A stretch of 56,774 nt of DNA from Prolixibacteraceae bacterium (GTDB taxonomy: Bacteria; Bacteroidota; Bacteroidia; Bacteroidales; Prolixibacteraceae), in contig JABGRN010000026.1 of NCBI GenBank assembly GCA_018648265.1, positions 1-56,774 on the forward strand. The letters run 5' to 3'. A program made the position numbers and the translations under genes. The stretch's first letter is position 1, and every line of letters begins with the position of its first letter. Under the pieces are notes generated by a model that had not been told where the DNA came from, did not search any database, and worked only from the letters and a program-made list of their open reading frames with translations. This document shows positions 24,699-33,271 of this stretch, piece after piece.

Positions 24699-26036
24699 AT
24701 GAATATAAAACAACAGTGGAATAATTTTCCTATACAACCAAAGAAAATCCCCTTCTTCTACGGATGGGTAATTTTGTTTGCCGCAACCATTGGAGTTTTA
24801 GTAAGCGCACCCGGTCAAACAATGGGAGTTTCTACTTTTACCGATTATTTACTCGAAAATATTGGAATAAGCCGCAATCAACTTAGTACTGCTTACATGG
24901 TTGGCACCATTGGCAGTTCGCTAATCCTGACTTATGCAGGGAAATTATACGATAAATACGGAGTACGCTGGGTTGGAATGGTTGTTTCGGTATTATTGGC
25001 AATCGTTCTTGTTTTGTTAAGCCAGTCGGATCGGATAATAAGTTTTTTTGTGGCTGATCCTAACTCAGGAATTTATACAGGAATGGCCATTGCAATTCTA
25101 ATGTTTTTGTTTTTTGCACTTCGTTTCGCAGGGCAGGGTGTATTAACCATGATTTCACGAAATATGCTTATGAAATGGTTTATTGCACGTCGTGGTCTTG
25201 TTAATGGGATTTCAGCAGTGTTTGTTGGATTGGGTTTTTCAATGGCTCCATTAACATTCGACATGTTAATTCAGGGAACATCGTGGCGGGGTGCCTGGTT
25301 AATTATGGCACTCTTCATTGGAACTTTTTTTACAATTTTTGTATTCCTTTTTTTTCGCGATAACCCTGAAGATTTAGGTATGATTCCGGATGGCGAAAAA
25401 CATGCCAACAAAAAACGCGATGTCATTATAAAACCATTCAAACAAATAACGTTAAAAGATGCCAGAAAAACATTGAGTTTCTGGGTATTTGCAATTCCTT
25501 TGGCGCTTTATGCATTATATATAACCGGATTAACTTTTCATTTGGTATCTATTTTTAATGAGGCCGGGATAAGCCGGGAACAGGCACTGGCAGTTTTTAT
25601 TCCCGTCTCAATTATTTCTGTTGGCGTTTCACTATTTGGAGGCTGGATTAGTGACCGGATAAAACTAAAATATCTGTTATATCTGATTTTAACAGGTGAA
25701 TTCCTGGCATTGTTTTGCCTGGGAAATTTAAACGATGGTATTTTTTATATTGGTTTTATTATTGGTAACGGAATCGTCAGCGGTGCATATAATGTGTTGA
25801 TGGCGGTAACATGGCCGCGTTTTTATGGACGCGAAAACCTCGGTAGTATTACAGGTTTCGTAATGGCTTTAATAGTTTTTGCAAGTGCTTTGGGGCCAAC
25901 ACTTTTGAGTTTCTCATTTACTTTGGGTGGCAGTTATAAATTTGCTTTCTATGGATTAGCTTTGGTAGTTGCTGTTATTACTTTTTTTAGTTTGAAAGCC
26001 TGTAATCCACAAGATCATTTTAAAAATGTTCAATAA
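24699..26036 (+). CDS. Major facilitator superfamily transporter
   Basis: This 445-residue inner-membrane protein has about 12 transmembrane segments. The loop after helix 2 (GKLYDKYGVRW) is the MFS cytoplasmic signature, and its counterpart GGWISDRIKLKYLL follows helix 8. It starts with FFYGWVILFAATIGVLVSAPGQTMGVSTF, a pattern seen in the oxalate/formate or monocarboxylate-type (OFA) MFS group. The substrate is probably a small organic acid or a sugar derivative. The next gene, 46 bp downstream, is a DUF1080-PHP-like fusion, so it may import or export products of that enzyme. Confidence 0.85.
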   Translation: MNIKQQWNNFPIQPKKIPFFYGWVILFAATIGVLVSAPGQTMGVSTFTDYLLENIGISRNQLSTAYMVGTIGSSLILTYAGKLYDKYGVRWVGMVVSVLLAIVLVLLSQSDRIISFFVADPNSGIYTGMAIAILMFLFFALRFAGQGVLTMISRNMLMKWFIARRGLVNGISAVFVGLGFSMAPLTFDMLIQGTSWRGAWLIMALFIGTFFTIFVFLFFRDNPEDLGMIPDGEKHANKKRDVIIKPFKQITLKDARKTLSFWVFAIPLALYALYITGLTFHLVSIFNEAGISREQALAVFIPVSIISVGVSLFGGWISDRIKLKYLLYLILTGEFLALFCLGNLNDGIFYIGFIIGNGIVSGAYNVLMAVTWPRFYGRENLGSITGFVMALIVFASALGPTLLSFSFTLGGSYKFAFYGLALVVAVITFFSLKACNPQDHFKNVQ

Positions 26037-26082
26037 TTTCATTAAATTTGGTGTCTTTCCATAAAACCAATAAAATTATATT

Positions 26083-27552
26083 ATGAAAAAAAATTTGTTC
26101 TATTTATTAATCATTGTAACCTTATTCTTCCTCTCTTGCCAAACTGAAAAGAAAACCGGCGAATGGGTATCAATTTTTGACGGAGAAACATTAAACGGCT
26201 GGAAAAGTACCGTTGAAAATGCCGAAGGGATTACAGTTGAAGACGGGGCAATTAAATGTGCCGGGACACGTTCACATCTTTTTTATGAAGGTGAATTCAA
26301 AAACTTTGAATTTGAAACAGAAATAAAAACCTTGGAACATTCCAATTCCGGAATTTTTATTCACACCGAATATCTGGCTGAAGGATGGCCGCAAAAAGGA
26401 TACGAGATTCAGGTTAACAACTCATTCAGGGGATCTGGACGAAATCCGGAACGTCGGAAAACAGGAAGTGTTTACAACATTAGAAACGTTTATTATCCGC
26501 TGGCTAATGACAACGAGTGGTTTAAAATGCGTATTAAAGTGGTAGCAAATCATATTGAGGTTTTTGTAAATGATGTGAAAGTAAACGATTATGTTGAACC
26601 AGAAAACCCGTGGCGGCCGGAAGGAAGCGAAAACCTGAAATTAAGCAGCGGAACTTTCGCATTGCAAGCACATGATGCTGGAAGCACAACATATTACAAA
26701 AATATAAAGGTTAAAGAATTGCCCGAACTTGCGGAAAATGAGACTGTCGATGATAAAGAATGGGATACACTGATCACCAAACTAATGAAAGCCGGATTTC
26801 CATTCATTGACTTTCATGTTCATTTAAAGGGAGGTTTAACAATTGAAGAAGTGGTAGAGAATTCGCAAAAATTGGGGATAAATTATGGTGTGGCCCCAAA
26901 TTGTGGCTTGCATTTTCCGGTAACCGACGATGAATCTTTATTTGCTTACATGGATACTGTTTCTGGTAGCCCTACTTTTAAAGGAATGCAGGCAGAGGGT
27001 AGGGAATGGATTACGCTTTTTTCACCAGAAGCCATCGCTAAATTCGATTATGTATTTACCGATGCAATGACCTTCACTGACTCTAAAGGCCGCAGAAACC
27101 GCATTTGGATGCCAAAAGAAGTTTGGGTTGACGATAAACAACAGTTTATGGATGATTTAGTTGGAAAAATCGAAGCTATTTTCTCGCAGGAACCCGTTGA
27201 TATTTATGTAAATCCTACAGTTTTGCCTGCTGAGATTATGGGAGAATACGACCAGCTTTGGACAAAGGAACGAATGGAAAGGGTAGTTAAAGTTCTGGCA
27301 GACAATAAAATTGCGTTGGAAATTAATGCACGTTACAAAACCCCAAATGCCACAATGATAAAAATGGCAAAAGAAGCCGGGGTAAAATTTGCCTTCGGAA
27401 CAAATAACACAGGCCGTGATTTGGGTCAATTGGAATATTGCCTTGAAATGATAGAAGAATGTGGATTAACTCCAAACGACATGTTTGAAATTAAACCAGA
27501 AAATGAAAAACCTGTAAATGTAAAAGGATTGCCGGCGCAAATTACAGGATAG
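26083..27552 (+). CDS. DUF1080 3-keto-glycoside hydrolase fused to a PHP/amidohydrolase-like domain, lipoprotein
   Basis: This protein has 489 residues and a lipobox FLSC (lipid Cys19). The first half (about 28-210) is a DUF1080 jelly roll: WVSIFDGETLNGWKSTVE, SNSGIFIHTEY, YEIQVNN, TGSVYNI. The second half (about 225-489) starts PFIDFHVHLKGGLTIEEVVE, with a metal-binding HVH, and continues NYGVAPNCGLHF, ALEINARY and KFAFGTNNTGRDLGQLEY, like a PHP or amidohydrolase-type TIM barrel. The fusion suggests sequential action on a keto-sugar product at the outer membrane. I do not know this architecture from a described enzyme. A long palindrome follows as probable terminator. Confidence 0.8.
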   Translation: MKKNLFYLLIIVTLFFLSCQTEKKTGEWVSIFDGETLNGWKSTVENAEGITVEDGAIKCAGTRSHLFYEGEFKNFEFETEIKTLEHSNSGIFIHTEYLAEGWPQKGYEIQVNNSFRGSGRNPERRKTGSVYNIRNVYYPLANDNEWFKMRIKVVANHIEVFVNDVKVNDYVEPENPWRPEGSENLKLSSGTFALQAHDAGSTTYYKNIKVKELPELAENETVDDKEWDTLITKLMKAGFPFIDFHVHLKGGLTIEEVVENSQKLGINYGVAPNCGLHFPVTDDESLFAYMDTVSGSPTFKGMQAEGREWITLFSPEAIAKFDYVFTDAMTFTDSKGRRNRIWMPKEVWVDDKQQFMDDLVGKIEAIFSQEPVDIYVNPTVLPAEIMGEYDQLWTKERMERVVKVLADNKIALEINARYKTPNATMIKMAKEAGVKFAFGTNNTGRDLGQLEYCLEMIEECGLTPNDMFEIKPENEKPVNVKGLPAQITG

Positions 27553-27565
27553 CTGTTATTTATTA

Positions 27566-27596
27566 TTCACGGGGTGACTTAAAGTCACCCCGTGAA
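27566..27596. terminator. Long perfect palindrome after the DUF1080 fusion gene
   Basis: TTCACGGGGTGACTT and AAGTCACCCCGTGAA form a 15-bp perfect stem with a single-base loop, 14 bp after the stop codon. It could end transcription in both directions. Its core GGGTGACTT...TCACCC recurs at 40553-40574 and 40613-40634, so it belongs to a palindrome family. Confidence 0.65.
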
Positions 27597-27616
27597 TTTA
27601 GTGGCAACAGGATATT

Positions 27617-28378
27617 ATGAATTCATTGTTTTTAAATCCATTAAACATTCACCCCGATTGGAAGCCATTTCTTTCAAAGGAAATATTGGATTTAATTACT
27701 CAAATTGAATTGAAAATTATAAAAACAGATTTTACTCCTTCAACAAAAAATGTTCTTCGCTTTTTTGAATTGCCCCTTCATTCGGTTAAAGTTGTAATTA
27801 TTGGCCAGGATCCATATCCGCAGATTGGCGCAGCAACCGGACGGGCATTTGAAGTAGGTACTCTAAAATCGTGGAACGAACCTTTCAGGAATGTTTCGCT
27901 AAAAAATATTTTAAGGGCATTATTTAAAGCGTACTCTGGGAACGTAATAAAATTCAATGAGTTAAAAGAAAAATTCGACAACGAATTTCCGGTTCTGTCG
28001 CCATCAAAGTTATTTAAACATTGGGAAAATCAAGGCGTTTTGTTATTAAATACTGCTTTTACCTGCGAGCCGGGAAAACCAGCAAGTCATAAAAAAATAT
28101 GGAAGGGATTTTCCCTGGAACTATTAAAATTTATCAATAATAATTCTGATAATTTAACCTGGTTTTTATGGGGAAACCATGCAATGGAAGCAACAAAAGA
28201 TTTGGAAATAAAAAATACAATTGTTTCTCAACATCCAATGATGTGTTATTATCGCCCTGAAAGGAAAAATGATTTTTTATTTGGACATATTAACTGTTTT
28301 CAAAAACTTCAGAATGAAATTGACTGGACTGGGTTCAGTTTTCAAAACGGGTTCAAATCTTTAGGGAGGCTTTTTTAG
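27617..28378 (+). CDS. ung: Uracil-DNA glycosylase, family 1-like, divergent
   Basis: This 253-residue enzyme removes uracil from DNA. Motif A is VVIIGQDPYPQIGAATGRAF, with the catalytic Asp65 in GQDPY. The middle motif WENQGVLLLNTAFTCEPGKPASHKKIW contains the expected LLLNT and SH. The third motif reads QHPMMCY in place of the usual HPSPLS: the catalytic His is kept but the Ser-Pro of the DNA-intercalating loop is changed. Length is slightly above the typical 220-230 residues. It stands alone after a strong palindrome, with its own short leader. The function is probable; the altered loop may change substrate preference. Confidence 0.8.
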   Translation: MNSLFLNPLNIHPDWKPFLSKEILDLITQIELKIIKTDFTPSTKNVLRFFELPLHSVKVVIIGQDPYPQIGAATGRAFEVGTLKSWNEPFRNVSLKNILRALFKAYSGNVIKFNELKEKFDNEFPVLSPSKLFKHWENQGVLLLNTAFTCEPGKPASHKKIWKGFSLELLKFINNNSDNLTWFLWGNHAMEATKDLEIKNTIVSQHPMMCYYRPERKNDFLFGHINCFQKLQNEIDWTGFSFQNGFKSLGRLF

Positions 28379-28392
28379 AGTAGTCCGTTTTT

Positions 28393-29103
28393 TTACTTAA
28401 AATCTATTAGGATTTTCTTTTTATCAACTGCATATCCGATAATATCAACTATATCATCGTTGCTAAACGAAGCACGGTTAATGCACATGTCAAACGATTC
28501 TTCTGTAAGATTTTCTTTGCTAATGGCCCTACGGAAAGCGGTCCTCTCTTTTTCAACACGTTTAATAAAAATAATCGCTTCCTCCCTGTTTAACTGATTA
28601 TTTTCCATTATGTTATGTATCCTGTATTCAAGAGGCGCTGCTACCCGAATGTGAAGCGCATTTTGAATATCTCTGGCAATAATATGCCCGGCCCGACCAA
28701 CTATAATAGAAAATCCATCAACTGCAAAAGTGCGAACAACGGCTGTAACGGTTTTTATGATTTTCCGTTCGCTTTTGTATTGCCTGTCACTAAAAGCTTT
28801 TAAAATATCATCAAGCTGGTACCTGTCGTTTTTTTTGAAAATTTTTCTTACGCGCTCAGGTTCCATATCAAGTTCTTTTGCACTTTGGTAAAAAACTTCT
28901 TTACTAAGAACTTTCCATTCAGAAATCATTTTTCTTTCGTCGAGGCGGCTCGCAATCAATTTTGCCAGTTTTATCCCGTTACAACCAACCTCTCTCGAAA
29001 TGGTAATAACCGGACCAGCAGTTGACAATGTTTCGTTGCGTCTTTTTATAGAATGTTCTTGCAACAATCTTTCGTTTAAATAATTCATTAATGCTTTGCC
29101 CAT
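28393..29103 (-). CDS. Cytidylate-kinase-like family protein
   Basis: The 236-residue protein has a nucleotide-binding start VITISREVGCNGIKLAKLIASRL, a P-loop variant of the Cytidylate_kin_2 family. Then come KVLSKEVFYQSAKELDMEPE and IIVGRAGHIIARD, followed by LHIRVAAPLEYRI with the RI..I..N helix typical of the group, and a C-terminal domain ending VDKKKILIDF. These proteins look like CMP-kinase relatives, but their true substrate is undefined. It is convergent with ung, only 14 bp away, and diverges from the aminopeptidase gene. Confidence 0.8.
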   Translation of the reverse strand: MGKALMNYLNERLLQEHSIKRRNETLSTAGPVITISREVGCNGIKLAKLIASRLDERKMISEWKVLSKEVFYQSAKELDMEPERVRKIFKKNDRYQLDDILKAFSDRQYKSERKIIKTVTAVVRTFAVDGFSIIVGRAGHIIARDIQNALHIRVAAPLEYRIHNIMENNQLNREEAIIFIKRVEKERTAFRRAISKENLTEESFDMCINRASFSNDDIVDIIGYAVDKKKILIDFK

Positions 29104-29417
29104 TTTCTATAGGTTTTTATTCAATATTACGATAATTATAATTATTTGGTTATGTTTTGTAGCAACAGTTGCATAAATTATTTTCACAAGCGTTTTTTGA
29201 GGATCAAATATTTATATAACTGCAAATTTGCATTTAAAGATATTGATAATGAAATATTTAAGTTGATTGTTTTTAACAAATGACAAGAATCATTAGATAA
29301 TAAATCAATTCAATTTACTTTTAAGATCAATATTTTTTATTCATTCTAAATAAAGAAAGAGATAAATAATATATTCGTGCTTAAAAATTTCTAATTGAAA
29401 AATATAATTTAAAAGAT
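29104..29417. other. Divergent intergenic region
   Basis: This AT-rich stretch between the cytidylate-kinase-like gene (minus) and the aminopeptidase gene (plus) should hold both promoters. I see no clean TAnnTTTG box at the right distance, no RNA gene and no repeat. Confidence 0.4.
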
Positions 29418-30806
29418 ATGTTTGAAAAAAGTACTTACGAAAATCGCCGGAAGGCATTAAAAAATAAACATTTAAATGGAGTTGCATTGATTTTGGGTAA
29501 TGTTGATTCGCCCATGAATTATCCTGATAATACTTTCCATTTCAGGCAAGACAGTTCGTTCCTCTATTTTTTCGGCCTCGATTTTCCTGGATTAGCCGGG
29601 GTCATTGATTTCGACAGCGGAGAAGATTACATTTTTGGCGATGATGTTGATATTGCAGATATTATCTGGATGGGACCACAGATCTCGTTAAAAGAAAATG
29701 CTGCAAAAGTTGGTGTAGAAAATACTGCACCTTTCAATAAGCTTTTTGATTTTATAAGCGGAGTTATAAAACAAGGTCGTAAAATTCATATTTTGCCACC
29801 TTATCGGGGTGAGAATAAAATACTGCTTGAAAAGCTACTTGGAATTTCTGCTTTGCGAATTCAGGATTACGTTTCACTCGAATTGGTAAAAGCAGTCATT
29901 GATTTACGTTCGGTGAAAGAAATTTGCGAGATTGACGAAATAACAAAAGCCTGTGCTGCCGGTTACGATATGCATGTTACAGCAATGAAAATGGCTAAAC
30001 CCGGAAATTGGGAACAAAAGATTGCAGGCACTCTTGAAGGAATTGCCAATTCGCATGGAGGAATGTTGTCGTTTCCAATTATTTTGTCGCAAAATGGAGA
30101 AACGTTGCATAACCACGACCATTCACAAATTTTAAAAGAAGGGAGATTAATGCTTACTGATGCCGGGGCAGAAACCTCGTTGCATTATGCTTCTGATTTT
30201 ACACGAACAGTACCGGTTGGAGGTAAATTCACCCAAAAACAAAAAGAAATCTACGAGATTGTTTTAGCGGCAAATAATCATGCAACATCGTTAACTAAAC
30301 CCGGAGTAACTTATTTATCAGTTCATTTAGCTGCGGCAGAAGTAATTGCGTCGGGCCTCAAAGAACTTGGGTTGATGAAAGGTGATGTTAAAGAGGCTGT
30401 TAAAAACGGTGCACACGCCCTGTTTTTGCCTCATGGTTTGGGGCACATGATGGGATTAGACGTACACGACATGGAAGACCTTGGACAAATTTACGTGGGT
30501 TACGACCATGAAACCAGACCCGTTGATCAGTTTGGGACCGCCTACCTTCGCCTTGGAAGAAAATTACAACCTGGTTTTGTGATAACCAACGAACCCGGAA
30601 TTTATTTTATTCCGGCATTAATCGATAAATGGCAAAGTGAAAAAATAAATAGTGAATTTATTAACTTCGATAAAGTAAACGAGTATCGTAATTTTGGCGG
30701 AATTCGTTTGGAAGACGATATTTTAGTGACTAAAACTGGTAGCGAAATAATTGGAAAAAGAATTCCAATTGAACCTGATGAGATTGAAGAAATTGTTGGG
30801 AAATAA
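29418..30806 (+). CDS. pepP: Aminopeptidase P family (M24B) Xaa-Pro aminopeptidase
   Basis: The protein of 462 residues cleaves N-terminal residues before proline. The N-terminal AMP_N domain starts TYENRRKALKNKHLNGVALI. The M24 pita-bread domain shows its dinuclear metal ligands: LTDAGAETSLHYASDFTRT (two Asp), LPHGLGHMMGLDVHD (His), ITNEPGIYF (Glu) and IRLEDDILVT (Glu). It lacks a signal peptide, so it is cytoplasmic. It ends before a strong hairpin shared with the convergent phosphatase-like gene. The gene symbol reflects family similarity only. Confidence 0.88.
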   Translation: MFEKSTYENRRKALKNKHLNGVALILGNVDSPMNYPDNTFHFRQDSSFLYFFGLDFPGLAGVIDFDSGEDYIFGDDVDIADIIWMGPQISLKENAAKVGVENTAPFNKLFDFISGVIKQGRKIHILPPYRGENKILLEKLLGISALRIQDYVSLELVKAVIDLRSVKEICEIDEITKACAAGYDMHVTAMKMAKPGNWEQKIAGTLEGIANSHGGMLSFPIILSQNGETLHNHDHSQILKEGRLMLTDAGAETSLHYASDFTRTVPVGGKFTQKQKEIYEIVLAANNHATSLTKPGVTYLSVHLAAAEVIASGLKELGLMKGDVKEAVKNGAHALFLPHGLGHMMGLDVHDMEDLGQIYVGYDHETRPVDQFGTAYLRLGRKLQPGFVITNEPGIYFIPALIDKWQSEKINSEFINFDKVNEYRNFGGIRLEDDILVTKTGSEIIGKRIPIEPDEIEEIVGK

Positions 30807-30815
30807 AATCAACTG

Positions 30816-30850
30816 GTTCCATTCGTAAATGTGCGAATGGAACTGTTTTA
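30816..30850. terminator. Bidirectional terminator between pepP and the phosphatase-like gene
   Basis: GTTCCATTCG pairs perfectly with CGAATGGAAC (30816-30825 with 30834-30843) around an 8-base loop. TGTTTTATCTTTT follows on the plus strand. It lies between two convergent genes and should serve at least the plus-strand one. Confidence 0.75.
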
Positions 30851-30854
30851 TCTT

Positions 30855-31274
30855 TTATTTTGAAATAATTTTGTGATAGAAATAATCCATTTCCGATTTT
30901 ATTTCATCTCTTATTTCGCGGCATTTTAATTTTAAAACCTCATTATTTCTGAAATTTTTATAGGGATTATGAAATCCCAGGTGCATTTTTCGCTTGAATT
31001 TTATAGGTGGGATTATTAGCTCTTCTGCGGTACCGTCGCCGACCGTTATCAAAAAATCAAATTCCAGGTGGTCAAATTTTGAATAGTGTTGCGGGATTTG
31101 TGGCTTTAAATCGATGCCGATTTCAGCCATAACATCGATTGCAATTTCACTTACATGATTAACAGGTTGAATTCCAGCCGAATAAATTTCAAGATTATTA
31201 TCGAAACTTCGCAGGATTGATTCAGCCATTTGGCTCCTGCATGAATTTTGATTACTTAGAAAAAAGATCTTCAT
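30855..31274 (-). CDS. Low-molecular-weight phosphatase/arsenate-reductase-like protein lacking the catalytic Cys and Asp
   Basis: The likely start is the internal ATG giving MKIFFLSNQNSCRSQMAES (139 residues); a longer form could begin at 31310. The fold is clear from the P-loop NSCRSQMAE, from YSAGIQP and from GIDLKPQ. In active enzymes the P-loop is C-x5-R; here position 7 is Ser (SNQNSCR), so the nucleophile is missing. The general-acid Asp, normally in a DP motif, is Asn in FHNPYKNF. It therefore looks like a binding protein or a repurposed enzyme. It is convergent with pepP. It could also use Cys12 in another chemistry. Confidence 0.75.
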   Translation of the reverse strand: MKIFFLSNQNSCRSQMAESILRSFDNNLEIYSAGIQPVNHVSEIAIDVMAEIGIDLKPQIPQHYSKFDHLEFDFLITVGDGTAEELIIPPIKFKRKMHLGFHNPYKNFRNNEVLKLKCREIRDEIKSEMDYFYHKIISK

Positions 31275-31504
31275 TTCTTTAAACACTTTAATTGTATAAT
31301 TGAAATGCAAGGATAATCTATCAATATCCAGGATTATTTAAAGTGTTCAATTTAAATAAAAAACGTGTTATTTGAAATAGCAATTGTTATACTATGTATT
31401 GAAAATTAGAATTTTACAGATGTTGTTCAACATTCTTTATGAATACAATTTCGCGAAAATATTTTTATCTGTGTTTTACATTTTAGCTTACATAAAATAA
31501 ATTT

Positions 31505-31512
31505 TACCTTTG
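31505..31512 (+). promoter_or_regulatory. -7 promoter element before the reductive-dehalogenase-like gene
   Basis: TACCTTTG fits TAnnTTTG, 25 bp before the ATG at 31538. The upstream box is not clear. Confidence 0.45.
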
Positions 31513-31537
31513 TTAAATCTTCATTTAACAGAAAATA

Positions 31538-32884
31538 ATGACTGAGTTACTTCACTGGGTTTTTAAGATAGTTTTAATTTTAGGAATTACGTTTTCAATA
31601 GTTTTTATTGTGTATTCTATTATTGAAAATGAAAAATATGCAGTCAAAAAAAATATACCAATTTTGTTAATTTTAGCTGTTTTGTTGGTTATTTCCTTTG
31701 TTATTTCTATCCCAAATATTTTCCAGTTTTTATTTGTAGCTTTTTTTTTAACAGTTGTATTTTTGGTCGTGTTGCCTTTTGGGAATTTTGAAATTCAATA
31801 TAAAATCCCAAAAAATAAATTTGACGAGCGGGATGTAATGTTTTCCAGAATTAACCTAAAAGAGGGTTCAAAAGAATTCAATTCATATTACCGAGTTCGA
31901 CCAAAAAATAAAATAGCAGACGATCTTTTCAGAAAAGAACCCGGATTACTGACACCCGGTTCAAAATTTTATAGCAAGTATATTTTTAATGCTGCCGATG
32001 CAACTTTTTCAACGGTAGATTTACTTCAACCATTAGTTGAACAAAAAGCAAAACAAGCCACCAAAGAAAAATTCGATCCTAAAGATATTTCTACATTCCT
32101 GAAAAAATGGGCAATTAAGCTGGGAGCCAAATCAGTGGGTTTTACTCTTTTACAACCGCATCATATTTATTCGCATGTAGGAAGAGGTGCTGATTATGGA
32201 AAAGATGTTAAACTTGACCATAAATTTGCTATCGCTTTTACTGTTGAAATGGATCATGATTTTATAAACTGCGCACCAAAAGGGCCGGTTATTATGGAAT
32301 CGGCCCAACAATATTTGAATGCCGGAAATATTGCTGTTCAATTAACACAATTTATTCGCAATATGGGTTTTGAAGCCCGGGCCCATATTGATGCCAATTA
32401 CCGGATTATTTGTCCGGTGGTTGCCCAGGATGCTGGTTTGGGAACCATTGGCAGAATGGGATTATTAATGACACCTAAATTAGGACCGCGGGTTAGGATT
32501 GCTGTGGTAACCACAAATCTTAAATTAAATGTTAATACAAAACCACACGATTCGACAGTTATCCAATTTTGTGAAAGTTGTAAAAAATGTGCAAGCAATT
32601 GCCCTTCACAATCCATTTCTTTCAATTCAGCAAAAAATAACAAGGAGTGGAGAAGGTGGAGAATTAATCACGAAAAATGTTTTACTTATTGGAGTAAAAT
32701 AGGTACTGATTGTGGAAAGTGCATGGCCGTTTGCCCTTATTCGCACCCCGATAATTTTTTGCATAACCTGGTCAGGTGGATGATTAGGCAAAACAGCTTC
32801 AACCGTTGGCTTGCGTTAAAACTCGACGATTTTTTTTATGGTAGAAAACCGGCTTCGAAGCCTGTTGAAAAATGGATGTTGTAA
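31538..32884 (+). CDS. Membrane-anchored reductive-dehalogenase-like Fe-S protein
   Basis: The 448-residue protein begins with two or three hydrophobic helices (about 5-90), then a soluble domain of the reductive dehalogenase/QueG type: SVGFTLLQPHHIYSHVGRG, FTVEMDHDFI and AQDAGLGTIGRMGLLMTPKLGPRVRI. The C-terminus has two 4Fe-4S clusters, CESCKKCASNCPSQS and C-x10-CGKCMAVCP. Homologues bind a cobamide and reduce carbon-halogen bonds or related substrates. No Tat signal or separate anchor gene (RdhB) is present; the anchor appears fused at the N-terminus. Dehalogenation is not proven. Halogenated marine organics would be a plausible substrate. Confidence 0.7.
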   Translation: MTELLHWVFKIVLILGITFSIVFIVYSIIENEKYAVKKNIPILLILAVLLVISFVISIPNIFQFLFVAFFLTVVFLVVLPFGNFEIQYKIPKNKFDERDVMFSRINLKEGSKEFNSYYRVRPKNKIADDLFRKEPGLLTPGSKFYSKYIFNAADATFSTVDLLQPLVEQKAKQATKEKFDPKDISTFLKKWAIKLGAKSVGFTLLQPHHIYSHVGRGADYGKDVKLDHKFAIAFTVEMDHDFINCAPKGPVIMESAQQYLNAGNIAVQLTQFIRNMGFEARAHIDANYRIICPVVAQDAGLGTIGRMGLLMTPKLGPRVRIAVVTTNLKLNVNTKPHDSTVIQFCESCKKCASNCPSQSISFNSAKNNKEWRRWRINHEKCFTYWSKIGTDCGKCMAVCPYSHPDNFLHNLVRWMIRQNSFNRWLALKLDDFFYGRKPASKPVEKWML

Positions 32885-33271
32885 ACCTAACCCAGATAAA
32901 CTGGAAAAGACAAATCTCAAAAAACAAATAACAAATAAGTTTCAATTTTTAAAATATTCAAATTCTAAACAATTCCATATTAAGTTTCAAGCAATTTGTA
33001 ATTTTGATATTGATTTTTGTGATTTATTTGTAATTTGATAATTGTTATTTGTCATTTTCTGCAAAAAAAAAACACGAATATTAGAAATATGAGCCTAATT
33101 AATTTCTAAAATTAGAAAGTTATTTGAATTGATTATGTACAAATAATTTGTATCGAATTGAATTCAACATTAACTAAACGAGCCGAAATTGTATAAAAAT
33201 ATTACGGTCTAATTAAGTTAAGCATAATTGTATTAAATTTGCATCCTTTTATTAAAATACACAAAATATAA
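32885..33271. other. AT-rich intergenic region with an imperfect long inverted repeat
   Basis: CAAATAACAA (32925-32934) and TTGTTATTTG (33042-33051) are the arms of a longer, decayed inverted repeat rich in CAAAT/ATTTG words, of a kind common between Bacteroidota genes. A -7 box follows at 33234-33241. No gene is seen. Confidence 0.5.
33234..33241 (+). promoter_or_regulatory. -7 promoter element before the SusC-type gene
   Basis: TAAATTTG fits TAnnTTTG, 30 bp before the ATG at 33272. No -33 box was identified. Confidence 0.45.
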
